Shown: positions 1 through 9,594, counted from the stretch's first letter. The stretch: 42,903 nucleotides of DNA from an uncultured Mailhella sp. (GCA_944324085.1 CALUUX010000056.1:1-42903); one strand, 5' to 3'. Notes: a model not told the origin generated them from the letters alone. Numbers and translations: made by a program.

Positions 1-1
1 C

Positions 2-79
2 GTGGCCGCCGGACATCCCTGCATCGGCTGTTCCGAACCGAACTTCTGGGACAAGCTGACCCCCTTCTATGAAAACTAG
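2..79 (+). CDS. hynA: [NiFe] hydrogenase small subunit, C-terminal tail (partial)
   Basis: This is the last 25 codons of a gene entering from the left edge, ending in TAG. The tail contains HPCIGCSEPNFWDKLTPFY. The CIGC Cys pair near the C-terminus of [NiFe] hydrogenase small subunits ligates an iron-sulfur cluster that carries electrons away from the active site. The large-subunit gene follows after 14 bases, the usual small-large order of periplasmic uptake hydrogenases. The rest of the gene (Tat signal, other clusters) lies outside the window. Confidence 0.9.
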   Translation: MAAGHPCIGCSEPNFWDKLTPFYEN

Positions 80-93
80 CGAGTAATGCCACC

Positions 94-1773
94 ATGAGCG
101 AAGCAAAAACCACTCCCCAGAGTTCCTTTACCGGGCCCATCGTGGTGGACCCGCTTACCCGCATCGAGGGCCATTTCCGCATTGAGGTGGAAGTCGAAAA
201 CGGAAGGGTCAAGGACGCCAGAAGCTGCTCCACCCTGTTCCGCGGATTGGAAACCATTCTCAAGGGTCGCGATCCCCGCGACGCCCAGTTCTTCACCGGC
301 CGTACCTGCGGCGTGTGCACCTACACCCATTCGCTGGCGTCCACCCGCGCGCTGGAAGACGCCATGCAGATCGAAATTCCCCGCAACGCCTCGCTGATCC
401 GCAATCTGGTGCTGGGCATGCAGAATCTGCACGACCATGTGGTGCATTTCTATCACCTGCACGCCCTCGACTTCGTGGACGTGGCCGCCGCGCTTCAGGC
501 CGATCCCGCCAAGGCCGCCAAGCTGAACGCGTCCATCTCTCCCCGCCCCACCAGCGAAGAAGAACTTCGCGCCGTCCAGGCCAAGGTGAAGGCTCTGGTG
601 GAAAGCGGCCAGCTCGGCCCCTTCACCAACGCCTACTTCCTCGGCGGACATCCTTCCTATTATCTGGATCCCGAAGCCAACCTCGTGGCCACGGCCCACT
701 ATCTGGAAGCTCTGCGCGTCCAGGTGGAAATCGCCCGCGCCACGGCCGTGTTCGGCGCCAAGAACCCGCATCCGCAGTTCCTCGTGGCCGGCGGCGTCAC
801 CTGCTACAACGCGCTGCGCGCCGACACCATCGCGCAGTTCAAGGCTCTCTATCAGAAGGCCCGCGCCTTCGTGGAACAGGTCTACATTCCCGATCTGCTG
901 CTGGTGGCCGGCGCCTACAAGGACTGGGCCTCCATCGGCGGAGGCGTTTCCGACTACATGGACTTCGGCGAATTCCCCGGCAAGGAACGCGATCTGACCA
1001 CCCGCTGGCTCAAGCCCGGCGTCATCTACAATCGCGATCTCAGCACGGTGCTGCCCTTCGATCCCATGAAGATTTCCGAACACGTCCGCCACAGCTGGTA
1101 TGAAGGCGACGAAGCCCGCGCCCCCTATCAGGGCGTCACCGACCCGCGCTTCACCAGAATCGGCGACAAGGATCGCTATTCCTGGATGAAGGCTCCCCGT
1201 TACGACGGTCATGCCGTGGAAACCGGCCCTCTCGCCCAGATGCTCATTTCCTACGCTCAGGGCGACAAGCTCGTCACCGCCACCGTGGATACGGTGCTCA
1301 AGGCCCTGAACGTGGGACCGGAAGCCCTGTTCTCCACCCTGGGCCGCACCGCCGCCCGCGGCGTGGAAGCCGTGGTCGTGGCCAACGGCGTGGGTCAGTG
1401 GCTCCAGGAACTGGAAGACAATATCGCCAAGGGCGACACCAAGATCTGCGTCAATACCGAAGTGCCCAAGAACGCGGAGGGCGTGGGCTTTGTTCACGCG
1501 CCGCGCGGCGGTCTGTCGCACTGGCTGGTCATTGAAAACGGCAAAATCGCCAACTTCCAGCTCGTGGTGCCCTCCACCTGGAACCTCGGCCCCCGCTGCG
1601 CCGAAGGTAAAATGAGCGCGGTGGAAGCCGCGCTGGTGGGTACCCCGGTGGCCGATCCCAAACGCCCCGTGGAAATCCTGCGCACCGTGCACTCCTTTGA
1701 CCCGTGCATCGCCTGCGGCGTGCACGTCATCGATGGACGCACCAACCAGGGCTACGACTTCAAGGTTCTGTAA
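94..1773 (+). CDS. hynB: [NiFe] hydrogenase large subunit
   Basis: 559 aa, full length for the family. The subunit holds the Ni-Fe(CN)2CO centre that splits H2. Two nickel-binding motifs are present: the N-terminal RTCGVC (residues 70-75) and the C-terminal DPCIACGVH (about 536-544). The final His of the second motif is followed by 15 residues, the classic peptide removed by a dedicated endopeptidase once nickel is in place. That endopeptidase is encoded about 200 bases downstream. There is no signal peptide; these proteins are normally exported by riding on the Tat signal of the small subunit. A strong terminator follows the stop. A large open frame on the opposite strand is a codon-bias shadow. 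This fits a group 1 respiratory periplasmic enzyme of the Desulfovibrio type. Confidence 0.97.
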   Translation: MSEAKTTPQSSFTGPIVVDPLTRIEGHFRIEVEVENGRVKDARSCSTLFRGLETILKGRDPRDAQFFTGRTCGVCTYTHSLASTRALEDAMQIEIPRNASLIRNLVLGMQNLHDHVVHFYHLHALDFVDVAAALQADPAKAAKLNASISPRPTSEEELRAVQAKVKALVESGQLGPFTNAYFLGGHPSYYLDPEANLVATAHYLEALRVQVEIARATAVFGAKNPHPQFLVAGGVTCYNALRADTIAQFKALYQKARAFVEQVYIPDLLLVAGAYKDWASIGGGVSDYMDFGEFPGKERDLTTRWLKPGVIYNRDLSTVLPFDPMKISEHVRHSWYEGDEARAPYQGVTDPRFTRIGDKDRYSWMKAPRYDGHAVETGPLAQMLISYAQGDKLVTATVDTVLKALNVGPEALFSTLGRTAARGVEAVVVANGVGQWLQELEDNIAKGDTKICVNTEVPKNAEGVGFVHAPRGGLSHWLVIENGKIANFQLVVPSTWNLGPRCAEGKMSAVEAALVGTPVADPKRPVEILRTVHSFDPCIACGVHVIDGRTNQGYDFKVL

Positions 1774-1787
1774 CAACGAACAAAAGA

Positions 1788-1815
1788 GGGAGGAGCCGAG
1801 CTCCTCCCTTTTTTT
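1788..1815 (+). terminator. Intrinsic terminator after hynB
   Basis: A perfect 9-bp stem GGGAGGAGC / GCTCCTCCC with a 3-base loop (1788-1808) is followed by seven T residues. It lies 15 bases after the large-subunit stop, so the protease gene downstream either needs its own promoter or is reached by read-through. Confidence 0.9.
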
Positions 1816-1970
1816 GAGCGCGTCTTCCCGCCCGTTTTGCGCCTTCGCGGCGCAGGATGCCTTGAAAGAGAGCCTTTTTCCAAAAGCGCGTTTTGCGCGT
1901 CGCCCTCACTTACGGAACGTCTCGCCGGCGCACGTTCTTTTCTCTCCCGTCCGGCCTAATTGAAATCTCT

Positions 1971-2450
1971 ATGGAACGCATTCTCATTCTCGGCGTGGGC
2001 AACATTCTTTTCACTGATGAAGGCATAGGCGTGCGCGCGCTTGAATGGCTGCAAAGCCACTATGTCTTTCCGGATAACGTCACGCTGGTGGACGGCGGCA
2101 CCCTGGGCATGGGACTCATGGACGCGCTTCTGGGCTGCGACCGCGTATACGTTTTGGACGCCGTGCTCGGAGGCGGAGAGCCGGGCAGCGTCTATCGCCT
2201 GACGGACAACGATCTGCGCAAAAGCATGAGTTTTCGGGATTCGCTGCATCAGACCGATCTCGTGGACACGCTCATCTACTGCGACATCCTCGGCCACAGG
2301 CCCGAAGGCGTCGTCTTCGGCATGGAACCCTTCGACTATCACACCATGGAGCTCGGTCTTTCCCCCGTGTGCCGGAACGCACTTCCCGCGATGGCCGAAA
2401 AACTCGTGGAAGAACTGAAGGGCCTGGGCATAGACATCACAACGCGCTGA
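1971..2450 (+). CDS. hynC: Hydrogenase maturation endopeptidase (HynC/HybD family)
   Basis: 159 aa. It starts MERILILGVGNILFTDEGIG, the signature of the M52 family that clips the C-terminal extension of [NiFe] hydrogenase large subunits after nickel insertion. The three metal-sensing residues of this family align as Glu17, Asp63 (YVLDA) and His93 (DSLHQ). The frame is open further upstream to 1893, but family alignment places the start at 1971. No strong Shine-Dalgarno precedes it. It lies just downstream of its probable substrate gene hynB, but beyond that gene's terminator. It converges on comEC, with 28 bases between the stops. Confidence 0.93.
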   Translation: MERILILGVGNILFTDEGIGVRALEWLQSHYVFPDNVTLVDGGTLGMGLMDALLGCDRVYVLDAVLGGGEPGSVYRLTDNDLRKSMSFRDSLHQTDLVDTLIYCDILGHRPEGVVFGMEPFDYHTMELGLSPVCRNALPAMAEKLVEELKGLGIDITTR

Positions 2451-2478
2451 AGGCGTTCACGCCCGACGAAACGCCCTC

Positions 2479-5187
2479 TCAATCCGTCGATCCGGGCAAC
2501 GTCATTCGCGCGTCCCTTCCCGACCAGGTCACGGTCACGCCGCCTCTGTCAGTGGTACTGAACAGCGGAATCAAACGCCTGGCCATTTCCCGACGGACTT
2601 TCGCGCTGGGAAATCCATAATGATTGAAAGACGCGGCCGAGGCCATGGACGCCTCTGGAGAAACCGCGTCGTAAAATGCCCTTTGAAAACCGGACGCCGC
2701 GCCATGATGCGGCAACACGAGCATCTGCGCCCGTAAACGCTGACCGCTCTCCGCCAGACGACGCAGCGCGGGAGCCGTCATGTCGCCGCAAAGAAGCGCC
2801 AACGCCTTGTCATCCCGCATCAGCAGAAAGGCGAGAGACGCGTCGTTGCCGGAGGTCTTTCTACCGGGCCGCATCGCCCGCAAGATCTCCAGATCCGGCC
2901 AAACCACCTCAAGACGCACGCCTTCCGCCAGCGTCAACGTATCGCCTCGGGCAAGAATTTTTTCGGGAATTCCCTTCCGCCGCGCTATTTCGCGCAACGC
3001 CCTGCCGTCGGCGGAATCGTCCCCCGCGGAAATCGACGACCAGCAAAGGCATCCCACGTCAAAATGCTCCAGTATCCACCGCAGGCCGCGAGCGTGATCC
3101 ATGTCCGTATGACTCACCAGAACCGCGTCCAGACGCGGCACGCGTCGACAGGTCAACGCCGGCGCAAGAATGCTGCGGCCGCAGTCGAAAAACGGCGACG
3201 CTCCGCCTCCGCCGTCCACCAGCACTCTTCCTCCAGGATATTCCAGCAGAGCGGCCTGCCCCTGCCCGACGTCAAACAGCGTCAGCGAAACCCGACGTTC
3301 CTTCGCCGCAACCCAATCGTCAACCCATGTCGGCAACTGCCCCGCGGGCAGAAGCAGCAAACCGCAAAGCAGCAGCCTGCGCGACGCCACGCCATTGACG
3401 CCTCCGCTCAACCGGGCTCCCACGAAAAGCAGCGCGCCCGCAAAAGCCGCGCCATATCCCAACGCGCTCAGGGATGACGGACGGAAACACTGAACGTACG
3501 GCAACCAGCCGTCCCGCGCCATGGCCGAAAGCCAGGAAAGCATGACGTCCGCAGGCCATGCCGCCACGGCGAACAGCAGATCCGAAACGGGTTGCGGCCC
3601 GAACGGGATCAGCAGAAGCAGACCAAGCGCGGCTCCGGGAAGCGTGACGAACGTAAGCGGCGGAAGCCAAAATACATTCATCCAGAAATTCAGACTCACC
3701 GCGCCGAACGTCGACGCCAGCACCGGCAACACGGCCATCTGCGCGGAAAAGGAAAGGATAAGCATAGTTCCTATCCATCGGATCAGCGCATACGCCGCAC
3801 GGCGCGGCCACGGCAAAACGGCGCGCCTCTTTTCCGAAGGCGGAAAACGCTTCCGCAACGCCGAAATCAACGGCATGGAAAGCAGTATTCCCGCCACGGC
3901 GAGCACGGAAAGCTGCGCGGAAAGATCAAATACCGACAAAGGCCAGCCGATGAACAGCAACATGGCGGCGGCCAACAGCGCGTCCAGAGACGACGAAACG
4001 CGACGCAGGCACAGAAACCCGGCAGCGACCAGCATCATGAACGCCGCGCGAATGAGAGAAAACGGCGCGCCGCCGAGAAACAGATACGCCATGGCAAAAG
4101 GCACGCCCGCCGACACAAGCAGCGTCCTCCGGGGAACGCGGAGGAAAAGACCGCGGAACGCCAGGGAAAGCATGGCCACGAAGGCCGTTCCCGCCATGGC
4201 CGCAAGCGCAAGATGCTGTCCGGACAAGGCCAGCGAATGAACCAGACCCGCTCGGGTAAAAAGCTCCACCGTTTCCGGAGAAAGCCGGGAACGATCGCCA
4301 AAAAGCAACGCCAGAAGCATGGCCCGCCCCTGCTCGCTCGCGGAAGCGCCAGCCGTCGCCATTCCCGCGTTCTTCGCCTGCGGAGCGTCCGCTCCCGCCT
4401 CGTCGGAGTCATGGCCGAGCAAAGTCTTTTCCAGCGCGCCGCGCCAGCGTTCCCTCAGCCGCGACGCCTGAAAGAACGCGCCTTCCCCCTCTGCCAGACT
4501 CAGGAGAATAGGCCCTCCGTTCTTCCTCGTCAGACGGGCGTTGTGCCAGACGTCGCGATCCGCCCAGTAGCTCCCCAGATCGGACGTCCCTGGATTTACG
4601 CTCCCCACGGAGGGATACAAACGCAGAAGGGCGCGCATCGTCTGCCCCGGCACCGGGCGGCCTATCCTCTCCATGTCGTTCGCGTACAGCGTCATGGTGA
4701 CAAGCCCCGGAACGGGAGACGACTCGTCTTCGACGATCGCCCCCGGATACCCCTTTCGGCCGCCGGACAGCCCGGAAGGCGGGGTTCGCTTCAGAGCTTT
4801 TCGCACCTGCGCGTCCACCTCCTCTGGCAGCTCTGGCACGTTCGTCACAGGGCGCAGCTCTTTCAAAAGCACGCGAGCCCGTCCGCCAGGAAGACCGGTC
4901 ACCGCGTCGACGCGGCCTTCCGCAACGACGCTCTTTCCAGGCACGGACGCCCATGACGGACAATCCGGCGGCTCCGGTTCGGCAAGCAACGCCACGCCCA
5001 GCCCAACCACAAAGAACGCGGTCTGCAACGCGACGCGGGACAACGCGGTCCGACGCGGAATCGCCAGCAGCAGCGCAAAGGCCGCAATTCCCAGCGCGAC
5101 GTCGCGCGAGCACACGGCTCCGGTCAGCGCGGCAAGAAAAAGCCGCTGACGAAAAAGAAGCGATGGCAGTTCCGAAACGTTCCGCAT
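2479..5187 (-). CDS. comEC: ComEC/Rec2-type DNA internalisation protein
   Basis: 902 aa, large even for this family of 700-850 aa inner-membrane channels that move single-stranded DNA into the cytoplasm in natural transformation. There is a short hydrophobic N-terminus, a soluble OB-like region (about 60-230), a multi-helix competence domain (about 280-600) and a C-terminal metallo-beta-lactamase domain. The MBL metal motif HTDMDH is near residue 692, with LPHHGAASG further on. A Gly-Ala-rich insertion around 255-285 is unusual. Together with the comM gene at 11.3-12.8 kb this hints that DNA uptake is at least encoded. The MBL metal-binding histidines appear intact, so there is no sign of decay. 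Confidence 0.93.
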   Translation of the reverse strand: MRNVSELPSLLFRQRLFLAALTGAVCSRDVALGIAAFALLLAIPRRTALSRVALQTAFFVVGLGVALLAEPEPPDCPSWASVPGKSVVAEGRVDAVTGLPGGRARVLLKELRPVTNVPELPEEVDAQVRKALKRTPPSGLSGGRKGYPGAIVEDESSPVPGLVTMTLYANDMERIGRPVPGQTMRALLRLYPSVGSVNPGTSDLGSYWADRDVWHNARLTRKNGGPILLSLAEGEGAFFQASRLRERWRGALEKTLLGHDSDEAGADAPQAKNAGMATAGASASEQGRAMLLALLFGDRSRLSPETVELFTRAGLVHSLALSGQHLALAAMAGTAFVAMLSLAFRGLFLRVPRRTLLVSAGVPFAMAYLFLGGAPFSLIRAAFMMLVAAGFLCLRRVSSSLDALLAAAMLLFIGWPLSVFDLSAQLSVLAVAGILLSMPLISALRKRFPPSEKRRAVLPWPRRAAYALIRWIGTMLILSFSAQMAVLPVLASTFGAVSLNFWMNVFWLPPLTFVTLPGAALGLLLLIPFGPQPVSDLLFAVAAWPADVMLSWLSAMARDGWLPYVQCFRPSSLSALGYGAAFAGALLFVGARLSGGVNGVASRRLLLCGLLLLPAGQLPTWVDDWVAAKERRVSLTLFDVGQGQAALLEYPGGRVLVDGGGGASPFFDCGRSILAPALTCRRVPRLDAVLVSHTDMDHARGLRWILEHFDVGCLCWSSISAGDDSADGRALREIARRKGIPEKILARGDTLTLAEGVRLEVVWPDLEILRAMRPGRKTSGNDASLAFLLMRDDKALALLCGDMTAPALRRLAESGQRLRAQMLVLPHHGAASGFQRAFYDAVSPEASMASAASFNHYGFPSAKVRREMARRLIPLFSTTDRGGVTVTWSGRDARMTLPGSTD

Positions 5188-5298
5188 GATCGTTTTCCGG
5201 CGGAGTCAACGTTCAACTCCCCACTCCGGCCCCACGTTCTCCATGACGTTGCTTCCGCGGTCTCGTCGTTCTATCGGCGGATCGCACGCGAAGACGGA

Positions 5299-5329
5299 CA
5301 AAAGCGGGATTCCGGTCGGAACCCCGCTT
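5299..5329 (-). terminator. Probable intrinsic terminator after murA
   Basis: 12-base arms at 5302-5313 and 5318-5329 pair with one mismatch around a GGTC loop. On the minus strand the hairpin is followed by a short TTTTG run. It sits about 90 bases past the murA stop. The remainder of the 5188-5420 gap shows nothing else I can support. Confidence 0.6.
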
Positions 5330-5420
5330 CCTCATGTCTCCGACGACCGTGAGCATGGCGCGCTCAACGTCTCGTCTCAGGAACAACGCTCCTGGGCGAA
5401 CGCGCGCTCCTTGCCCCGGA

Positions 5421-6683
5421 CTAATCGGCTTCTTTCACGCGACGGATGCGCGCCCCCACGGCGGACAGTTTATCCGCAAGATGCTCGTAACCTCTGTCCA
5501 CATGGTAGATGCGCTGCACTCTGGTTTCTCCTTCCGCAGCCAATCCGGCCAGCACCAGGGCGGCGCCGGCGCGCAGATCGGAAGCCATGACGGGCGCGCC
5601 GGTAAGTTTGCGCCCGCCGCGCACCATGGCGGAAGAACCCGTCACATGAATGTCCGCCCCCATGCGCACCAGTTCCTGAACGTGCATGAAGCGGTTCTCA
5701 AAAATGTTTTCCTCCACAAGGCCGGAGCCCTGCGCGCAGCACATGAGCACCATGAACTGCGCCTGCATGTCCGTGGGAAAACCGGGATGCGGTCTGGTGC
5801 AGACGTCCACGCATTTCAGACCTTCCTCGCCCACGCGGGCCAGCACGCCTTCAGGAACTTCCGTAATGACCATGCCCGCCGCTCTCAACTTATCCACCAC
5901 CGCGGACATGTCGCCCAGAGGACAATGCCTTAACAGCAATTCGCCCCCCGTCACGCCCGCGGCAATGAGAAACGTGCCCGCTTCAATGCGGTCGGGCATG
6001 ATGCGGTACGAACAACCGCGCAGACGCTCCACGCCCCACACATGCATCATGGTGGTTCCCTGACCTTCTATGCGGGCGCCGCATCGAATCAGGAAATTGG
6101 CCAGATCCACGATTTCCGGCTCTCTGGCCGCGTTTTCCAGCACCGTTTCCCCTCGTGCGAGACAAGCCGCCATGAGAACGTTTTCCGTGCCTCCCACGGT
6201 GGGGAAATCAAAACGAATATGCGCTCCCTTCAGTCCGCCGGGACAACGACCGTGAATATACCCGTTTTCCAGATCAAACGACGCGCCCATCTTCTCCAGC
6301 GCGGAAAGATGCTGATCCACGGGACGCGCTCCAATGGCGCAGCCTCCCGGCAACGACACCTTGGCTTCCCCCAGACGAGCCAGCAACGGTCCCAGACAAA
6401 GCACGGACGCGCGCATGGTCTTAACCAGGTCGTAAGGAGCCTCCATGGAGAGCGCGCCGTTCTTCACCGTGACAACGCCATCCCGCAGTTCCGCCTCTCG
6501 ACCCAAGATGTTGAGAAGGTTGATCGTGGTATGAATGTCCCGAAGATCCGGAACGTTGGTGTAAACGACCTCGTCATCCACGGCGATGGACGCCATGATA
6601 ATGGGAAGCGCGGCGTTCTTGGAACCGCTGACCTCAATGACACCCTTGAGCGGCTCCCCGCCCTCTATGAGAAAACTGTCCAA
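5421..6683 (-). CDS. murA: UDP-N-acetylglucosamine 1-carboxyvinyltransferase (MurA)
   Basis: 420 aa from a TTG start at 6683. MurA transfers enolpyruvate from PEP to UDP-GlcNAc, the first committed step of peptidoglycan synthesis, in the cytoplasm. The N-terminus reads [20 protein letters not shown], matching the family start, and Lys22-Asn23 are present. The catalytic and fosfomycin-target cysteine falls exactly at 115, in [14 protein letters not shown], so the enzyme is predicted to be fosfomycin-sensitive. The TTG is favoured because GGAGG lies 6 bases upstream. The frame is open 17 more codons, but that part lacks family similarity and would cut into the promoter of the divergent tRNA-His gene. 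Confidence 0.95.
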   Translation of the reverse strand: MDSFLIEGGEPLKGVIEVSGSKNAALPIIMASIAVDDEVVYTNVPDLRDIHTTINLLNILGREAELRDGVVTVKNGALSMEAPYDLVKTMRASVLCLGPLLARLGEAKVSLPGGCAIGARPVDQHLSALEKMGASFDLENGYIHGRCPGGLKGAHIRFDFPTVGGTENVLMAACLARGETVLENAAREPEIVDLANFLIRCGARIEGQGTTMMHVWGVERLRGCSYRIMPDRIEAGTFLIAAGVTGGELLLRHCPLGDMSAVVDKLRAAGMVITEVPEGVLARVGEEGLKCVDVCTRPHPGFPTDMQAQFMVLMCCAQGSGLVEENIFENRFMHVQELVRMGADIHVTGSSAMVRGGRKLTGAPVMASDLRAGAALVLAGLAAEGETRVQRIYHVDRGYEHLADKLSAVGARIRRVKEAD

Positions 6684-6716
6684 TCTCTTCCTCCGAAGGG
6701 GATTGCAAAAAAACGC

Positions 6717-6745
6717 TTGACTATTCCTCAGCAATCAAATAATAA
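6717..6745 (+). promoter_or_regulatory. Sigma-70-type promoter of the tRNA-His gene
   Basis: TTGACT and TAATAA hexamers are separated by exactly 17 bases and end 12 bases before the mature tRNA 5' end. No other gene lies downstream on this strand before the terminator, so this is probably a single-gene tRNA transcript. Confidence 0.6.
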
Positions 6746-6757
6746 CTCTTTCTGCAC

Positions 6758-6834
6758 GGCGAATATAGCTCAGTTGGCAGAGCACCTGGTTGTGGCCCAG
6801 GGGGTCGCAGGTTCAAACCCTGTTATTCGCCCCA
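6758..6834 (+). tRNA. tRNA-His (GTG)
   Basis: 77 bases with an encoded CCA. The acceptor stem has the extra 5' G paired with C73 that is diagnostic of tRNA-His (GGCGAATA with TATTCGCC then CCA). The D arm is AGCTCAGTTGGCAGAGC, the anticodon loop contains TTGTGGC (anticodon GTG), and the T loop is GTTCAAACC. It is divergent from murA. Confidence 0.97.
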
Positions 6835-6842
6835 TATTTCGA

Positions 6843-6865
6843 CCCGAGTCGTTCGGGGCTTTTTT
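6843..6865 (+). terminator. Intrinsic terminator after tRNA-His
   Basis: The stem CCCGA / TCGGG around GTCGT (6843-6857) is followed by GC and six T residues. It begins 9 bases after the tRNA CCA end. The rest of the gap to 7037 shows no further element. Confidence 0.85.
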
Positions 6866-7037
6866 GTGCCCGATATTCCGAAAACGCTCTCGATCGCCAT
6901 CGCTTCCGCCGCATAAGAAACGGGCCGCGGAACGAAAACGAAGAACGCCCTCCGCTTCGCGCCGAGCACTTGCCTGTCCGCGCCAGCCATCGCCGGACGC
7001 GGTCTTCACGGACGCGCCGAAACGCGCCCTTCCCGCC

Positions 7038-7829
7038 TCACAGTTCCAGCGCCAGCCCTACGGGGCAGTGATCGGAACCGTACACATCCTGTTCTATCCA
7101 CGCGTCGCGAATGTTGTTCCGCAACTCGGACGAAACGAAAAAGTAGTCCAGTCTCCACCCGATGTTGCGCTCGCGCGCGCGGGTCTTGTAGGACCACCAG
7201 CTGTACGCGCCCGCCTCGTCTCCGTGAACGTGACGGAACGTGTCCACATATCCGGCCCGCACAAAATCGTCCATCCAGGCGCGTTCTTCCGGCAGAAAGC
7301 CGGTATTGCACAAGTTCTCCTTGGGACGGGCCAGATCTATTTCCCGGTGGGAAATGTTGAAGTCACCGCAAACCACGATGGGCTTATCCTGCCTGAGTTC
7401 TTCCGCATAATCCAGGAAAGCGTTGAAAAAGCCCATCTTGTACGGAACGCGACGAAACACGCCCTTGGCTATCTCTTCGCCCCCGTTGGGAAAGTAAATA
7501 TTGAAAAAATGCAGTTCGGGAAATTCCAGATGCAGCACGCGCCCTTCCCCGTGATAGTCCGGATCCGGCAGCTCGTGCTCCACATGGAGCGGTTCCCGGC
7601 GGCTGAACACCGCCACGCCGGAATATCCTTTCTTCACCGTGGACGCCGACCACCAGGAATGCCAACCTTCCGGCTCCCGCTGCGCCGCGGGAATCTGCTC
7701 CGGAGAGGCCTTGGTTTCCTGAAGCCCCACCACGTCGGCCTGCGTTCTGGAAAACCATTCCCAGTCCGCTTTTTTGCTGACGGCGCGAAATCCATTGACA
7801 TTCCATGACACAAAACGCATGAGCGACAT
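7038..7829 (-). CDS. xth: Exodeoxyribonuclease III (ExoA/Xth family)
   Basis: 263 aa. This family cuts at abasic sites and removes 3' blocks in base-excision repair. The endonuclease/exonuclease/phosphatase fold motifs are in order: FVSWNVNGF (about 6-14), GLQETKA with metal-binding Glu38, VCGDFNISH (about 150) and GSDHCPV with the catalytic His near the C-terminus. An AAGGA lies upstream of the 7829 start; an in-frame ATG three codons later (7820) is an alternative. It reads toward the tRNA-His gene. Confidence 0.95.
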   Translation of the reverse strand: MSLMRFVSWNVNGFRAVSKKADWEWFSRTQADVVGLQETKASPEQIPAAQREPEGWHSWWSASTVKKGYSGVAVFSRREPLHVEHELPDPDYHGEGRVLHLEFPELHFFNIYFPNGGEEIAKGVFRRVPYKMGFFNAFLDYAEELRQDKPIVVCGDFNISHREIDLARPKENLCNTGFLPEERAWMDDFVRAGYVDTFRHVHGDEAGAYSWWSYKTRARERNIGWRLDYFFVSSELRNNIRDAWIEQDVYGSDHCPVGLALEL

Positions 7830-8003
7830 AAGTTCCGTCCTTCTTCCGTCGGGAGAATTTACGCGACAACGCCGGCAATCTCAAGAAAAAAAGCCGCGCG
7901 ACGCCGTTTCTTGAGCTCGGGGCGAAAAACGCTCTCCGTCAACGCTCCATGCCGTCTCGTCGCGCGACGCGCTTTTCTTCTAAAAACGCGCTCTCAGAAC
8001 ATG

Positions 8004-8030
8004 AAAAAGGCAGGTTCCGAGAACCTGCCT
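8004..8030 (-). terminator. Intrinsic terminator after the HU/IHF gene
   Basis: Perfect 10-bp arms (8008-8017 with 8021-8030) and a 3-base loop. On the minus strand they are followed by a run of five T residues. It lies 30 bases past the stop of the DNA-binding protein gene. It also separates that gene from xth; the remaining sequence to 7830 has no supported feature. Confidence 0.9.
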
Positions 8031-8059
8031 CTGCATCCGTTCAAAATTTCCAGAGATAT

Positions 8060-8335
8060 CTAGTCGTTGAGGAATTCCTTGAGTTCCTTGCCGGCGCGGA
8101 AGAAGGGAAGACGCTTGGGGCTGACTTCCACACGATCGCCCGTGCGGGGATTGCGCCCGGCGTAGGAACCGTACTCTTTAACCTTGAAACTGCCGAAACC
8201 GCGGATTTCCACACGGTCGCCAGCGAGAAGCGCTTCTTTCATGCAATCCACGAAAGTGTTGACCACAAGGGTGGCTTCATCTAGCGATACATTGGACTGC
8301 TCGGCAAGATTCTTGATCAGTTCACTCTTGTTCAT
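8060..8335 (-). CDS. HU/IHF-family nucleoid DNA-binding protein
   Basis: 91 aa, the usual length. It begins MNKSELIKNLAEQSNVSLDEA and carries the DNA-bending arm motif IRGFGSFKVKEYGSYAGRNPRTG, with the intercalating-proline region NPRTGDRVEVSP. The start sequence (NKSELI) and GRNPRTG resemble IHF beta chains more than HU, but a single chain does not settle homodimer against heterodimer. A GGAGATGTC precedes the ATG. It acts as an architectural protein in the nucleoid. It appears to be a single-gene unit, bounded by its own terminator. Confidence 0.93.
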   Translation of the reverse strand: MNKSELIKNLAEQSNVSLDEATLVVNTFVDCMKEALLAGDRVEIRGFGSFKVKEYGSYAGRNPRTGDRVEVSPKRLPFFRAGKELKEFLND

Positions 8336-8480
8336 GACATCTCCGTCATACGGTATTAACCTGCCGTGCCCTGCCGACAGGGAGAAGGATTATTACGGGG
8401 ATACCCCCTGAAAGCTCACATCATGTCAAGTAAGTCTTCTATAACCCTAAATCCGTTGCCTTGCAAGGAAAAACGGCCGT

Positions 8481-9594
8481 CTATCCGCGACTGTGCTCAT
8501 GCTGATAGAGAAGATAGTCTCGCAGAAAGCCGTCAATATGACCATTAAGCACCGCGTCCACGTCGCCGCACTCGGATCCCGTGCGATGATCCTTGACCAG
8601 ACGGTACGGCTGAAGCGTGTACGTGCGTATCTGACTGCCGAACGCTATGGCGTCCTTGCCGGCGTAATCCGCCTGACGGGCGGCGTCACGCTTGCTCTGT
8701 TCGTAGGCGTACAAACGCGCCCTGAGCACGCGCATGGCGCTCTCACGGTTGCTCTGCTGCGAACGTTCATTCTGACACTGCGCCACAATGCCGGTAGGAA
8801 TATGCGTGATGCGCACCGCCGATTCCGTCTTATTGACGTGCTGGCCGCCCGCGCCGGACGCCCGATACACGTCGATGCGAAGATCGCTTTCCTTGATTTC
8901 GATGTTCAATATCTCGCCGGCGTCCGGAATGAGATCCACAGAAGCAAACGAGGTATGCCGACGGCCGGAAGCGTCGTACGGCGAAATGCGGATGAGACGA
9001 TGAATGCCCTTTTCGCCTTTGAGCAGACCGTAGGCGTTCTCGCCTTGCAGACGGATGGTCACGGCCTTGATGCCCGCTTCTTCGCCGGGAAGCAAATCCA
9101 CGATTTCCGCCTTGATGTGATGCGATTCCGCCCATCGCAGATACATGCGTTCCAGCATTTCCGCCCAGTCCTGGGCTTCCGTGCCGCCCGCGCCGGGGTG
9201 AATGTCAAGCAGGGCGTCCATGTGATCGGCCTCGCCGCTGAGCAGCACGGTCATTTCCGTTTCCGTCAGCCGCTTTTCCAGAATGTCGGCCTGTTCGTTC
9301 AACGTTTCCAGCGCGTCTTCCTCGCCCTCGGAAACAAAGCTGAGCCATTCTTCCATTTCGTCATAGCTCGCCTTCAGCTCACGAAAACCGGCGACCTCGG
9401 CTTCCAGGCGGCTCTTTTCCCGAAGCACCGGCGTGAGCTTCTCCTGATCGGACCACGCATCGGGACTGGAAATAATGGTTTCTATCTCTTGAAGGCGCGC
9501 CTCCCGCGTGGGCAGGTCAAAGACGCCCCCAGAGGGAATTGAATTGTTCGGCAAGGCTATGGCAGCGAGAACGAAGTTCGGCCAACTGAAGCAT
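8481..9594 (-). CDS. prfB: Peptide chain release factor 2 with programmed +1 frameshift
   Basis: The product is 370 aa. The first 25 codons run from ATG at 9594 to CTT at 9520 and hit an in-frame TGA (9519-9517). Skipping one base gives GAC and continues for 345 codons to 8481. The site CTC TGG GGG CGT CTT TGA C has a Shine-Dalgarno-like GGGGG just upstream of CTT TGA C, the known RF2 autoregulatory design: RF2 itself reads UGA, so low RF2 favours frameshifting. RF2 hallmarks follow: SPC-equivalent region, GGQHVNKTESAVRITH (GGQ motif) and SNRESAMRVLR. It is the last gene of the lptD-comM-lnt-prfB run, 73 bases after lnt. Automated callers would start it too late, at 9554 in the shifted frame. 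Confidence 0.95.

Noticed and set aside
76..1776. 566-codon open frame opposite the hydrogenase large subunit
   Set aside because: It is a GC-codon-bias shadow of hynB, with repetitive His/Gly-rich composition and no ribosome site. The same applies to the long antisense frames over rnj, lptD, comM, prfB and the giant phage gene.
2452..2473. GGCGTT/AACGCC inverted repeat between hynC and comEC as terminator
   Set aside because: The stem is only 6 bp with a large loop and no T run follows on either strand.
6042..7808. 588-codon plus-strand frame spanning murA antisense, tRNA-His and xth antisense
   Set aside because: It would translate through a tRNA gene and a terminator and is antisense to two clear genes.
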